A stretch of DNA of 64,000 bases from Pleurodeles waltl (lineage: Eukaryota > Chordata > Amphibia > Caudata > Salamandridae). A model generated the notes under the pieces. That model saw nothing but the letters and a program-made list of their open reading frames with translations, had not been told where the DNA came from and did no database searches. The DNA is taken from contig NC_090450.1 in NCBI RefSeq assembly GCF_031143425.1, forward strand, positions 168,075,486 to 168,139,485. The letters run 5' to 3'. Each line of letters begins with the position of its first letter. Position 1 is the stretch's first letter. Both the position numbers and the translations under genes were made by a program. This document shows positions 1 through 11,368 of the stretch, piece after piece.

Positions 1-202
1 AAGGAGTAAGCACATGCTCTTCAGCACTGGTCAGTAATGGTATAGGGTGAAGAGTCCTAAGGCTAGCAAAAACAAGATCAGAAAAAATGGAAGAGAGAGG
101 CAAAAACATTTGGCTTAAGACCACCCTAAGGCTTACAGGTCTAAAAGTAATAAACATAAATACACAAACCATGTAATTTCCTTCATGTGACTCAGTGTTC
201 AG

Positions 203-338
203 AATTCAGAACTGTCCTGGAAGTCTCAATGAGTGCTCATTTGAAGCTTCAAGCCTGCACAGGGCTCCAGGAGGCCACATACATTCTCCTAAATGTCCCT
301 CTCTGTCACACTATGTACATGGATTACAAGAATGTGCA
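203..338. repeat. Diverged interspersed repeat, first of three copies
   Basis: The stretch ending in a GGATTACAAGAA-like block recurs, diverged, at about 1345-1507 and 1580-1708. Shared landmarks are CTGGAAGTCT, a CCCCCTTTCACA-like run and ATTACAAGAA, in the same order each time. Together the copies bracket the tandem array at 449-1310. No coding potential stands out and the family is not one I recognise. The similarity was judged by eye. Confidence 0.5.
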
Positions 339-448
339 GTTCGCTTGTGTGCCAAGCTTTAGGACACCAGGGACCTGGTGTCTGTGTACAGTGTCACAAT
401 GTGCCTGAAAGGCTGGGAAGGGCTTTCTTGCTTGCCCATGTGAAAGAG

Positions 449-1310
449 ATGTGACAGGCTCTGGGTCAGAGCCCCCGCAAATCCTGAATGGGAAACCTCC
501 ATCCTGGGCTCTATTACCCAGCCCACCAGTTCTCAAAGTGTCCAGAACTGGGACCCACAGGCCCAAGAAGTCCTCCCCTGCTTGGCCCTGGATAAGAAGC
601 TCTGATTAGGCCCCAGGTCAGAGCTACGGTGGGCCTGGGGGTGAAAGCCCCATTCCTGAGCTCTATTTTGTGTCCCGCTGTGTTACGTCGAGCCTTGGGA
701 CCCCACGCGTGGGGATACTTCCCCTGCTTGCCTAGGATGTGAAGCTCTGACTGAGCCCTGGGTCTGAGCTCTGCCTGGCATGGGGAATGGAAGTGCCTGA
801 GATACAGTCATTCAGGCCCAGCAAGATCTTGTCCAGTTTGTCTAGGTTCAGATGTTAGGACCGGGCCCGGGTCAGAGCTCTGGCTTGCGATGGGATTGAC
901 GTCCCTCGACCCAGGACTCCCTTCTCCACCTGCTGTGTCACAAAGCACCCAAGACAAAGTTCAGCAGGCACAAGGAGTTCTCTCCTGCTTCTCCAGGTTC
1001 AGAAACTCTGACTGGGCCCTGGGTCTGAGCTCTGGCTGTCCTGGGGTGGATCTCCCAGACCTAGGCGCACTTCTCCAGCCCACCATGTCACAAAGTACCC
1101 GGGATGGTTTCCTGCAGGCACCAGATGATCTCCTCAGCTTGGTTGTGCTCAGAAGCTCTGTCTGGGCCTGTGGTCGAGCTCTGGCTGCCCCCTGGATGGA
1201 TGTTCCTGGCTCCCTTCTCTGGACTGCCATGCAAAAAGTTCCTAGGATGGGGTCCGTAGGCCCAGATCTGTCTCCCTTGCTTCTCCAGGAATTGAAGCCA
1301 TAACTGGCTC
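449..1310. repeat. Degenerate ~148-bp tandem repeat (about six units)
   Basis: The landmark CTGGGTCAGAGCTCTGG recurs, with changes, near 464, 616, 761, 870, 1022, 1172 and 1306, giving intervals of about 152, 145, 109, 152, 150 and 134 bases. A second landmark, CACAAAG(C/T)ACCC, recurs at the same offset near 940 and 1090. One unit has lost about 40 bases. The open frames across it on both strands follow the repeat and are not genes. It could be a small satellite remnant or an internal array of a larger element. Confidence 0.75.
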
Positions 1311-2195
1311 AGAGCACTGTACCCTGATCACGATTGTTGGGCTGACCTGGAAGATGCAAAGAAGGCTTTTTTGACTCTTCGATCCAGGAGGTTGGATGTG
1401 TTCACCCGATTTCTTCAAGTCCAGTCAGAGATCGAAGAGGTCAGGTGTGTTTTGACTGATGCCCCCCTTTGTCACTCAGTGTGCACAAATTACAAGAAAG
1501 GAAGTTAGTCTTGCAGGGGTTCATAGCTGACATCCCCATACAAGGTAGCCTGCTTGGGAGCTGGCTTGTTTAGCCATGGCTGGACTGTACTGGAAGTCTG
1601 GATGAAAGCTCTTATCACTTCTCAAACCCATCTGGGGCACCAGGAAATCAGATGCATTAGCTACGACTGCCCCCCTTTCACAGAGTGTGGACGGATTACA
1701 AGAAAGAACCAATCAAAAAGGAGAGCACGTCACTTATCCTAAGTCATTTATTGATCAATTTACCCACTGGAAAAGAAGACAGTTTCACATGTCTTAAATA
1801 GATTAACCTGTTAAACAAATACATAATTCAGATTTTCATGCTTCCTGTTTCACTTATACTAATTTACAGTACTCTTTGCAATATCTATGTTTACACCTAT
1901 TAAATGCGGTCTCATATATTTGAATTTCCGGATTCAAACTCATTTATTTGGAAGTGTGTTAGGTGCATCTCACAGCTAAACTTTTTCATATGTGAGATGC
2001 ACCTGACAGGCTTTTAAATAAATGAGTTTCAATCAGGATATTCAAACACGTGAGACCGCATTTAACAGGTGTAAACTTAGATAATGCAAAGAGCCCTGTA
2101 AATTATTATAAGTGAAAATTAAGCATGGAAATCTGAATTATGTATTTCTTTAACAGGTTAATCTACTTAATACATATAAAACTGTCTTCTATTCG

Positions 2196-2678
2196 ATATG
2201 AATGAACACTATACAACATGTAAGTTATTTAGGAAATGTTTTTACAATAATATCTCTTGAGTCGGTGTAATCTAAAAAACCCTATAGATTTTATAGTAAT
2301 AATTATGAATTGAGGATATATGTGGACTGTAATTTTGTTTAGTTCATCTTATGCCATTAGGAACATGGTATATATAGTTTGAGTTACAAAGCTTAACTCC
2401 TACTGCTCGAGGAATCGGGGTCAATGTGGTGGGTGTGTTTATATATACTTTTTTCGTCTTGTGTTTGTCATTTTTGTATATTTTTAATCCGGGATGGGTG
2501 ACTGTTTTTATATATATATTTTATAGGCCCTGATGACGTTCCTAGGAAGGAACAATACACGTTCGCTGGGTCTGCTTGAAATGGAATATCAATTGAGGAG
2601 AATATCAAAATAAGTGTAGAAGTATTGGACTGAAAATTGTCTTTGAATTAGCGTGTTAGAAACTCTACATAGAGCAGG
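2196..2678 (+). mobile_element. Penelope-like retroelement fragment (probable)
   Basis: This is the asymmetric insert inside the right arm of the palindromic element. It contains T-rich TATATATA runs followed by a hammerhead-like core near 2530. The segment after that core resembles the segment after the better preserved core at 42.96-43.14 kb on the minus strand. Hammerhead motifs in the terminal repeats of Penelope-like elements are established knowledge; assigning this fragment to that class is inference from the motif and the paralogous copy. No reverse transcriptase survives here. Confidence 0.5.
2526..2576 (+). ncRNA. Degenerate hammerhead-ribozyme-like motif
   Basis: CTGATGA at 2530-2536 is followed by a stem II candidate (GTTCC 2538-2542 with GGAAC 2549-2553). 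Where an active ribozyme has GAAAC there is AATAC, and GGGTC follows as a possible cleavage triplet region. The layout matches the minimal hammerheads of Penelope-like elements, but the altered GAAA box argues that this copy is dead. Confidence 0.5.
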
Positions 2679-2734
2679 TAAATTGATCAATAATTGACTT
2701 TGTATAGGTGACATGCTCTCCTTTTCAATTGGTT

Positions 2735-3615
2735 AATTGAATATAAGGTTGTTAGCAGTCATCACCTGAGGACTGAGCACGTATGTTTGTTTGGAAATTG
2801 GATTTGAACCAACCTGTAAGGTCTAATTTGCTCACAACTGTTTTTCTGGAAGTACTTAGGATTACAAGAAAGGCAGGTAGCCTTTGTTTGAATTATTAGG
2901 GAGAAGATGTGAGGGCCCCCCTTGTCCTCTGGTTTTTCTACCCAGTTGGGGTGAGGGTCTGGGCCAGCCCATCCCAGGGTTCCAGGGTCCTGAGTCTGTG
3001 TATACCTTCCAGCATGTCTGATGGCCCTTTCCTCCCAGGATTGCTTCTCAGAAGGCAGGCACAGATGCAATGCTTGCATACCCGTGTGGATTGGCCTGCT
3101 CAGGGATGGTTTGGTCAGCACTATATACTGATTGTTTGGGCAGTCTTGGTTCATTCAGCAGTCGACCGCTTGGCCAGCCTTGGTTATTGTTTCAAACAAA
3201 GAGCTTCCACCCCTGCCTGAACTGACTTCAGGGCCTGCCTTTTGTGGAGGGCAATCAGCCGAGCGACAGCCAAAACAGTGTGGCAGCTTGTGAAGTTGTC
3301 TGACCAGAGCAGATGAGGTCAGGTGGAGCTAGCCCTGGATGCTGCCTGGTAGTCTGAGAGCTGCATGCCTATCTGTTGCCCTTTTCTACCCAGTGCAATC
3401 CAGCAGTAGCTCAGAATGACCATTCCAGGTTGAACATAGCACCACTGTGTCTTTCTTAGGCTGTACCTTGGTTCACCTCTCCCTTCTGTTGTTGCAGAGT
3501 AGACTGGGCCCACCAGTGCCCATGTGACTGCTTGCCTACCCAGCCTCCTGCTAGTCCCCAAAGCAGGCTCCTGAGGGGTGTGAAGGTTGGTATAGAGCAG
3601 GTTTGCGGCTCCTCC
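2735..3615. other. Unassigned stretch
   Basis: No convincing gene, RNA or repeat structure was found. Short open frames on both strands (for example 2762-3154 minus) lack recognisable motifs. The part nearest 3615 directly precedes the 18S-like sequence and could be decayed rDNA spacer, but nothing shows this. Confidence 0.4.
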
Positions 3616-4684
3616 TACCTTCTAACTGGTGGGGTGATCTAGGTGATACTGCAACTAGCAAATGCTTGTCTCAAAGAGTGAGCCATGCATGTGTAAGTAC
3701 ACACATCCGATACAGTGCAACCCTGTGAATGGCTCTTAAATCAGTTATGGTTTCTTTATTCACTCAAACGTACTGTGGTAATTGTAGAGTTAATGCATGC
3801 TGATGAATGCTGAACTCCCAGGATTTGTTCATTTATTAGACCAAGACTAATCCAGGCTCGTCTCATCACTTTGGTGAATCTAGATAACTTTGGGCTGTGC
3901 CCACATTTCTATAGTGGCAATGATATATACAGATGACTGTCCTATCAATTGTTGATGATACCTTCTCTGCCTACCATGGTGACCATGAGTAACAGGGATT
4001 CAGGCTTTGATTATGGAGAAGGAGCCTGAGAAACAGCTACCACATTCAAGGAAGACAGCGGGTGTGCAATTTACCAACTCCTGACTCGGGGCTATAGGGA
4101 TGAAAAAGAACAATGCAGAACTCCTTTGAGGCTGTGAAATTGGAACAAGTACACTTTAATTTCTTTAATGAGGATTTATTGGAAGACAAGTCTGGTGCCA
4201 GCAACTACAGTAATTCCAGATCCTATAGAGTACATTAAAGTTTCCACAGTTAAAAACCCTGTAGTTGAATCTTGGAATTAAGCTGGTGAACCCCCGTGAG
4301 GTGTGCCACTGTCTACTCCAGGCCCTTATCTCTCTGTGTCACATTGATGCCCATGACTGAGTTTCGGGGGGGTGGTCTGAAGTGTTTTTTTGAAAAACAT
4401 ACAGTGATCACAGCAGGCCGGTTGCCTGAATACATCTGATAGAAATAATAGAGTTGTACTCCTGCTTTATTTTGTTGGTTTTCGGAATAGGTGCCATGAT
4501 TAAGAGTGACAGTCGAGGACATTCATAGTGTATCACTAGAGGTGAAATTATTGGTCCGGCAGAAGACGAACCAAAGAAAAAGCATTTGCCAAGAATGTTT
4601 TCCCTAATGAAGAACAAAAGTTGAAGGTTCAAGACGATCATATAGCATCGAAGTTTGGACTGTAAAAGATTAAATCTAGTGATC
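3616..4684 (+). pseudogene. 18S rRNA pseudogene, 5' portion
   Basis: The sequence follows the small-subunit rRNA gene co-linearly for about 1.05 kb. Recognisable landmarks in order are AATGCTTGTCTCAAAGA (near 3660), AAATCAGTTATGGTT (near 3738), CTACCATGGTGACCA (near 3970), AAGTCTGGTGCCAGCA (near 4190), TTTTGTTGGTTTTCGGAA (near 4470) and GCATTTGCCAAGAATGTTTT (near 4580). Many differences are C-to-T or G-to-A at former CpG sites, as expected for an old methylated copy. About the last third of 18S is missing: at 4681-4686 the sequence passes straight into 28S. No 3' 18S, ITS, 5.8S or 28S 5' region lies between. Confidence 0.93.
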
Positions 4685-5080
4685 TAACACATGCACAAGT
4701 TGAACGGCCGGATGAAACACTGTGGTGCAATGAAGATTAGAAGCAGCACTAACAGGCTGAGGTGGGATCCTGTGTGGCCTCATGTTGGGTACACCAATGG
4801 CACATTTCACATTTCACCCACTATATTGGGGAGGTGGAGCATGACCATGTGTGATAAGACAGAGAAAGATGATGAACTATGCCTGAGGAGGGCGAAGGAA
4901 ACTCTGGTGGAGGTCCATAGTGATCCTGACATGCAAATTGGTTGTCCAACCTGGGTATAGGCGCAGAAGACTAATCAAACCATCTAGTAGTTTGTTCCCT
5001 TGGAAGTTGTCCTCAGGATAGCTGGTGCTCAGAAATGCTAGGTTTTTCTGATAAAGCGAATGATTAGAGGTCTTGGGGCC
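4681..5080 (+). pseudogene. 28S rRNA pseudogene, first internal segment
   Basis: It begins at TCTAACACATGCACAAGT, the counterpart of a conserved internal 28S block, and continues through GGTGGGATCC, GATGAACTATGCCTG, AACTCTGGTGGAGGTCC, CGTGACCTGG-like and ATGATTAGAGGTCTTGGGGC. It joins the 18S-like piece at a short microhomology (GATCTAAC). At 5080 it is cut by a 2,995-bp insertion and resumes at 8076. It is heavily decayed and cannot be a functional rRNA gene. Confidence 0.93.
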
Positions 5081-8075
5081 TGCAGGAAAGTACCATCTTG
5101 CCTGGCATGTTACCCCCATATTTCACTGTATATATGTTGTTTTAGTTGTATGTGTCACTGGGACCCTGCCAGCCAGGGCCCCAGTGCTCATAAGTGTGCC
5201 CTGTATGTGTTACCTGTGTTATGACTAACTGTCTCACTGAGGCTCTGCTAATCAGAACCTCAGTGGTTATGCTCTCTCATTTCTTTCAAATTGTCACTAA
5301 CAGGCTAGTGACCAATTTTACCAATTTACATTGGCATACTGGAACACCCTTATAATTCCCTAGTATATGGTACTGAGGTACCCAGGGTATTGGGGTTCCA
5401 GGAGATCCCTATGGGCTGCAGCATTTCTTTTGCCACCCATAGGGAGCTCTGACAATTCTTACACAGGCCTGCCACTGCAGCCTGAGTGAAATAACGTCCA
5501 CGTTATTTCACAGCCATTTTACACTGCACTTAAGTAACTTATAAGTCACCTATATGTCTAACCTTTACCTGGTAAAGGTTGGGTGCTAAGTTACTTAGTG
5601 TGTGGGCACCCTGGCACTAGCCAAGGTGCCCCCACATTGTTCAGGGCCAATTCCCCGGACTTTGTGAGTGCGGGGACACCATTACACGCGTGCACTACAT
5701 ATAGGTCACTACCTATGTGTAGCTTCACAATGGTAACTCCGAATATGGCCATGTAACATGTCTATGATCATGGAATTGCCCCCTCTATGCCATCCTGGCA
5801 TTGTTGGCACAATCCCATGATCCCACGGGTCTGTAGCACAGACTCAGGTACTGCCAAACTGCCTTTTCAGGGGTTTCACTGCAGCTGCTGCTGCTGCCAA
5901 CCCCTCAGACAGGTTTCTGCCCTCCTGGGGTCCAGCCAGGCTTGGCCCAGGAAGGCAGAACAAAGCACTTCCTCAGAGAGAGGGTGTTACACCCTCTCCC
6001 TTTGGAAAATGGTGTGAAGGCAGGGGAGGAGTAGCCTCCCCCAGCCTCTGGAAATGCTTTCATGGGCACACATGGTGTCCATTTCTGCATAAGCCTGTCT
6101 ACACCGGTTCAGGGACCCCTCAGCCCTGCTCTGGCGCGAAACTGGACAAAGGAAAGGGGAGTGACCACTCCCCTGACCTGCACCTCCCCTGGGAGGTGCC
6201 CAGAGCTCCTCTAGTGTGCTCCAGACCTGTGCCATCTTGGAAACAGAGGTGCTGCTGGCACACTGGACTGCTCTGAGTGGCCAGGGCCAGCAGGTGACGT
6301 CAGAGACTCCTTCTGATAGGCTCCTTCAGGTGTTGCTAGCCTATCTTCTCTCCTAAGTAGCCAAACCCTCTTTTCTGGCTATTTAGGGTCTCTGCTTTGG
6401 GGAAATCCTTAGATAACGAATGCAAGAGCTCATCAGAGTTCCTCTGCATCTCTCTCTTCACCTTCTGCCAAGGAATCGACTGCTGACCGCACTGGAAGCC
6501 TACAAAACTGCAACAAAGTAGCGAAGACGACTACTGCAACTCTGTAACGCTGATCCTGCCGCCTTCTCGACTGTTTTCCTGGTGGTGCTTGCTGTGGGGG
6601 TAGTCTGCCTCCTCTCTGCACTAGAAGCTCCGAAGAAATCTCCCGTGGGTCGACGGAATCTTCCCCCTGCAACCGCAGGCACCAAAGAACTGCATCACCA
6701 GTACCCTGGGTCTCCTCTCAGCACAACGAGCGAGGTCCCTTGAATCCAGCAACTCTGTTCAAGTGACTCCCACAGTCCAGTGACTCTTCAGTCCAAGTTT
6801 GGTGGAGGTAAGTTCTTGCCTCCCCACGCCAGACTGCATTGCTGGGAACCGCGTCTTTTGCAGCTACTCCGGCCTCTGTGCACTTCCGGCGGAAATCCTT
6901 TGTGCACAGCCAAGCCTGGGTCCACGGCACTCTAACCTGCATTGCACGACCTCCTGAGTTGTCCTCCGGCGGCGTGGGACTCCTTTGTGCAACTTCGGGT
7001 GAGCACTGTTTCACTCCTCTTTGTAGTGCTTGTTCCGGAACTTCTGCGGGTGCTGCCTGCTTCTGAGAGAGCTCCTCGTCCTGCTGGGCGCCCCCTCTGT
7101 CCCCTGACGCAATTGGCGACATCCTGGTCCCTCCTGGGCCACAGCAGCATCCAAAAACCCTAACCGCATGACTTGCAGCTAGCAAGGCTTGTTTGCGGTC
7201 TTTCTTCAGGAAAACACTTCTGCACGACTTTCCACGGCGTGGGGCATCCATCCTCCAAAGGGGAAGTTTCTAGCCCTTGTCGTTCCTGCAGAATCCTCAG
7301 CTTCTACTGTCCAGTAGCAGCTTCTTTGCACCCACAGCTGGCATTTCCTGGGCATCTGCCCACTCTCGACTTGGTCGTGACTTTTGGACTTGGTCCCCTT
7401 GTTCCACAGGTACCCTCGTCTGGAAATCCATCGTTGTTGCATTGCTGGTTTTGGTCTTTCCTGCAGAATTCCCCTATCACGACTTCTGTGCTCTTTGGGG
7501 AACTTTAGTGCACTTTGCACTCACTTTTCAGGTTCTTGGGGTGAGCTATTTTTCTAACCCTCACTGTTTTCTTACAGTCCCAGCGACCCTCTACAAGGTC
7601 ACATAGGTTTGGGGTCCATTCGTGGTTCGCATTCCACTTTTGGAGTATATGGTTTGTGTTGCCCCTATCCCTATGTGTCCCCATTGCATCCTATTGTAAC
7701 TATACATTGTTTGCACTGTTTTCTAATACTATACTGCATATTTTTGGTATTGTGTACATATATCTTGTGTATATTTGCTATCCTCATACTGAGGGTACTC
7801 ACTGAGATACTTTTGGCATATTGTCATAAAAATAAAGTACCTTTATTTTTAGTATATCTGTGTATTGTGTTTTCTTATGATATTGTGCATATGACACTAG
7901 TGGTACTGTAGGAGCTTCACTCGTCTCCTAGTTCAGCCTAAGCTGCTCTGCTAAACTACCATTATCTATCAGCCTAAGCTGCTAGACACCCTATACACTA
8001 ATAAGGGATACCTGGGCCTGGTGCAAGGTGTAAGTACCCCTTGGTACTCACTACAAGCCAGTCCAGCCTCCTACA
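5081..8075 (+). mobile_element. Long repeat, family 1, complete copy (LTR-like?)
   Basis: Boundaries are set by the interrupted 28S sequence. The element runs from TGCAGGAAAG to TCCTACA and is flanked by GGGCC (5076-5080) and GGGCT (8076-8080), a probable 5-bp target duplication with one change. It has no long open reading frame. A splice-donor-like GAGGTAAGT lies near 6807 and AATAAA near 7830, about 245 bases before the end. TG...CA ends, a 5-bp duplication and a 3' polyadenylation signal suggest a very long solo LTR; a non-autonomous DNA transposon with short terminal repeats is the alternative. Related copies lie at 38.4-41.3 kb (+) and 43.2-43.5 kb (-). Confidence 0.8.
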
Positions 8076-9212
8076 GGGCTGAAATAATCTCAACCTATTC
8101 TCAAACTTGAAGTGTGTAAGAAACCTAGCTCAATAGTGCTGAGTAGACCCCTTTTGTTAAGAAGAACTGGCACTGTGAGATGATCCGAATGTCGGTCTAA
8201 GATGTCCGATGCTGACACTCATCAGACTCTATAAATGGTGCTGTTTGGTTATGACAGTGCCCTGGATGTCAGAAACTGCTAAGCATTGTGTAAGAACTCA
8301 CCTGCCACATCAACTAGCCCTTAAAATGAATTGCACTGTTGCATCGAGGCCTTACCCTGTTGTTGCTGGGTGCTGGGATGGGCCAAGCCAATACAGATTC
8401 GAGGGCCGCTGTGGTGTGAATGCAAGGCTGGGGAGAGAAACCCAGTGGAGCCCCTATAGGTACAGATCTTCGTGGTAGTGGTAAATATTTAAATGAGAAC
8501 TTTGAAGGCAGAAGTGGAGAAGGATCCATCTGAACATGGGTCAGTCTTTCCTAAGAGATGGTCGAGCACAATTTAGAAGGAATGAGCGATGGCATCCATT
8601 GCCCTTGATTAATCAAAAGGGAGTCAGGTTTGGATCCTGAACTCTGAGTAGCCAAAATGGGTGCCCTCACTGCATTCAGTATGGTAATGCAAATGAACCT
8701 GGAGAAGCTAGAGGAAGCCCTGTGAGGCGTTATTTTGCTCTTTCTGAACAACAGGGATCCCTGGTACAGGTTTTTCCCAAGAGAGAGGCCCAAGCTTTGG
8801 AAATTGTTGCAGTTCTGGCAGCATCTCAATATCTCTTGCTGGTCCTAGAAAATCCGGGAGAGGCAGCATACATTTTTTGCCAGGCCATACCCATATCCAC
8901 AGCAGGTCTCCAAGGTGAACAGCCTCTGGCCTGTTGGAAAAAATTAGGTAAGGAAAGTCAGCAAGTAATATACTTGACTTTGGGCTAAGGGTTGGTTCTA
9001 AGTGCTGGGTCGGTCATGCTGGGGAAGAAAGCGGATCTGGGCATGCTCCACAGCTGGATGAGGCATCTTCCCCTGGGGCAGCGGCAACTCAATGCAAGCT
9101 AGGCCCTTCCTGTGAATCACCACAGCTGTGGTGATTGTCTCTCTCCATTTCAATGCCCAGGCCGCAGGACCGGTGTTCTGTCTCAACTGGCACTAAGCAG
9201 CTGACTTAGATT
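8076..9212 (+). pseudogene. 28S rRNA pseudogene, second internal segment
   Basis: It resumes exactly where the first part stopped (GGGCTGAAATAATCTCAACC at 8076) and stays co-linear with 28S: CTCATCAGACTC, AACTCACCTGCC, GAACATGGGTCAGTC, AAAGGGAGTCAGG, TACCCATATCC(A) GCAGGTCTCCAAGGTGAACA, then CTAAGCAGCTGACTTAGA at about 9194-9212. Variable expansion segments are much shorter than in mammals. Similarity stops abruptly after 9212, within 28S. Decay of CpG sites is again obvious. The open frames across this segment are not genes. Confidence 0.93.
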
Positions 9213-9374
9213 CGAAAAATGAACAAACAAGAAATGAAATGATAAAGCAAAGGGCAGCTACAAATAATATCAGGCAATTTTTAAGAAAGGCAAAAAAGAA
9301 ATTGCTAGAATAATCACAGATGTCACAGAAGATGTCTCTTGCCAGATTAATGCAGAAAATACCTTTCAATATTT
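9213..9374. other. A-rich unassigned stretch after the 28S pseudogene
   Basis: A-rich sequence with no feature I can name. It follows directly on the truncated 28S piece; whether the A-rich character marks retroposition or another element's tail is unclear. Confidence 0.3.
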
Positions 9375-11368
9375 CAAAGATGTTGGCATTGGCACTTTCT
9401 GTAGGGTTATCCTCAGACGTTTCTCCCTCCCAACTCCTATTTTTCAGGATTCATTTTTGTTGTCCTTAGGACTCTGTACACTTTACCATTGCTAACCAGT
9501 GCTAAATCTCTTATGCGCTCTCCTCTAAAGGTCGTAAAATTGGCATGTACCAAATTGGCATATTTAATTGATTTATAAGAATCTCAAAAATTGGTACTAT
9601 GTGTACCCAGGTCTTGTAAATTGAATGATACTAGTTGGCCTGCAGCACTGATTGTTTAACCCACTTAAGTAGCCCTTTCAAACCTGTCTCAGGCCTGCCA
9701 TTGCAATCTGTATGCAGTTATAAACTTCCATTTCGACCTTGCAAAATAAACCTTTTGTCAGATCCAAACTTTTGCTTTTATGATGTAAAAGTCACATGTA
9801 GGGTAGACCCTGAAAAGCCCAGAGGGTAGGGTGCACTGTATTTAAAAAGTAGGGCATTTAGTAGTGAAGTTTTCAGTGCCCTGGTAGTGAATAACTCTTA
9901 AATGTATTTTTCACTACTGCAAGGCCTGCCTCTCCCATAGGGTAACATTGGAGTTACCTTTTTATATTTCATAAGTGATAACTGCCAAATGGGAACAGGT
10001 AATCAGTTCATGTTTGGTGTCTTTGGAATTAGAATGAAAAAACCTCTTTGATGGTGAAGTCGCATTTTAAATGACAATTTTGAAAATGCCATTTTTAGAA
10101 AGTTGGCTTTTTCCTGGCTTAGCCATTTAGTGCTTGAACCCTGTCTTTGGGTCACATGACTGGGCACAACTGACAGTTGTGCTTTGTGTATTCTGCCTAG
10201 ACAGCCACACACAATAGAGAGCTTATGTGTGCCGGGATGGGCAATCACTGGTGGGATGAAAGGGCAAAGTTGGGCACAGCCCCTCTAACACTTGAATAGG
10301 TTGTGCCCCGTCTACACGCAAAGGGCTGCATCCCCCCTGTAGTTACCTGGAGCTACAGCAGGGGAAGCAGAAAACCTAAGCTCTTCAAAGGGAATTCTCT
10401 AGGAGTTTCTACCACTTCAGAAGTCATCAGGTATAACTATTGGACCTCAGACACCATCTCTTACGTACCTGCGGATACCACAGAAGAAGGACTGCTGTAC
10501 TACTCTGCTGCCAGAAGGACTGCTACTCTGCTGCTGTGCTGTCTGATACACTGTTTGCTGAGAAGGAAGATTAGGCCTGCACCCTTCATCCCAGGCTTAA
10601 GTGACTCCAAGGGTAAGCCAGCTGACCTCTTGTTCTAAGCTACAGGGATGTAACAAGCTCCAGAGGCTCCTTGCAATTGCCAACTGACCTGCTGCCTAGA
10701 CCTGTTGCCTGGGCCTGCCTGAGTCATGCTGACCTCTGATGGAGTGAGTTCCTGACCCCCAAGTAGTGCCCCTCAGTTCCTGGACCCTTCATGTGGCCTC
10801 AGTTGTGCGTTAACGTGAAAGGATCCGATCATGCCATGCCCTTGCCTCCAATACAAGCCACCAATGTGAAGTTCTGGAGAAACAACTCTTTCCTTTACAG
10901 CATCGATCTTCATGGTAACTGCCAAAACAAAGCTCCGGCCCAACTATGTGTGACGCTGACAGGATTTTCATGCTAGAGCCACAACTGTCCACTTTGCTCC
11001 CGCTGGCTCTTCGTGCTACTTAGATGGGCACCCACAATGCTGTCCCCGATCCTCGCAACCCTTTTCACTGCGAACGGAATGCTTGATACTGGACTGAGAA
11101 GGTAACTCTATCAGCAGGACTAACCTGTTCCTTGTATCCGACCCACGCTCCATTGTTGTTGGTCTGAACTTGTGACTTTCCCCCAGTGTTGCACGACAAG
11201 ATAGCTGTGAGTGGCACATTGAGTTTTTTGGCTCCATTTCCACTTAACACATAATCTTTTTTTAACCAGTTCTACTGATTGGATGTTTGTAATTTTGGTG
11301 CCATTTTCTAATTAAATTTTGTTATATTTTCTTAAATTGGTATGGGATTTTTCTTGTGTTGTGTTTCT
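9375..11368 (+). repeat. Long repeat, family 2, diverged copy
   Basis: Blocks shared in the same order with the element at 11369-13492 include GGACTCTG...CACTTT, CTAACCAGTGCTAAA, GTGTACCCAGG...CTGTAAATTAAA-like, CTACTAG...GCCTGCAGCACTGA, CACTACTG(C/T)(A/G)AGGCCTGC and AAAATGCCA(C/T)TTT(T)AGAAAG. It has no coding capacity; the open frames here are short and unsupported. Its 3' part (about 11228-11368) ends in GTTGTGTTTC, the insertion point of the next element. The left boundary is approximate. Confidence 0.6.

Larger units (their letters stand above)
1707..2734. repeat. Long imperfect palindromic element
   Basis: Sequence from about 1763 to 1974 is the inverted complement of about 1991 to 2195, with a central loop of roughly 16 bases (GTGCATCTCACA at 1963-1974 against TGTGAGATGCAC at 1991-2002). 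The outer 60 bases at 1707-1763 pair with 2679-2734 (GGAGAGCACGTCAC against GTGACATGCTCTCC). About 480 extra bases on the right between the two arm segments break the symmetry. This looks like a foldback transposon or long-TIR MITE that later took an insertion. No protein is encoded. Confidence 0.8.

Noticed and set aside
4313..5119. Short open frames on both strands
   Set aside because: The region is rRNA-derived; the frames have no protein meaning.
9200..9220. End of the 28S piece as an R2 retrotransposon insertion site
   Set aside because: The similarity ends well upstream of the conserved R2 target in 28S and no R2-like reading frame follows.
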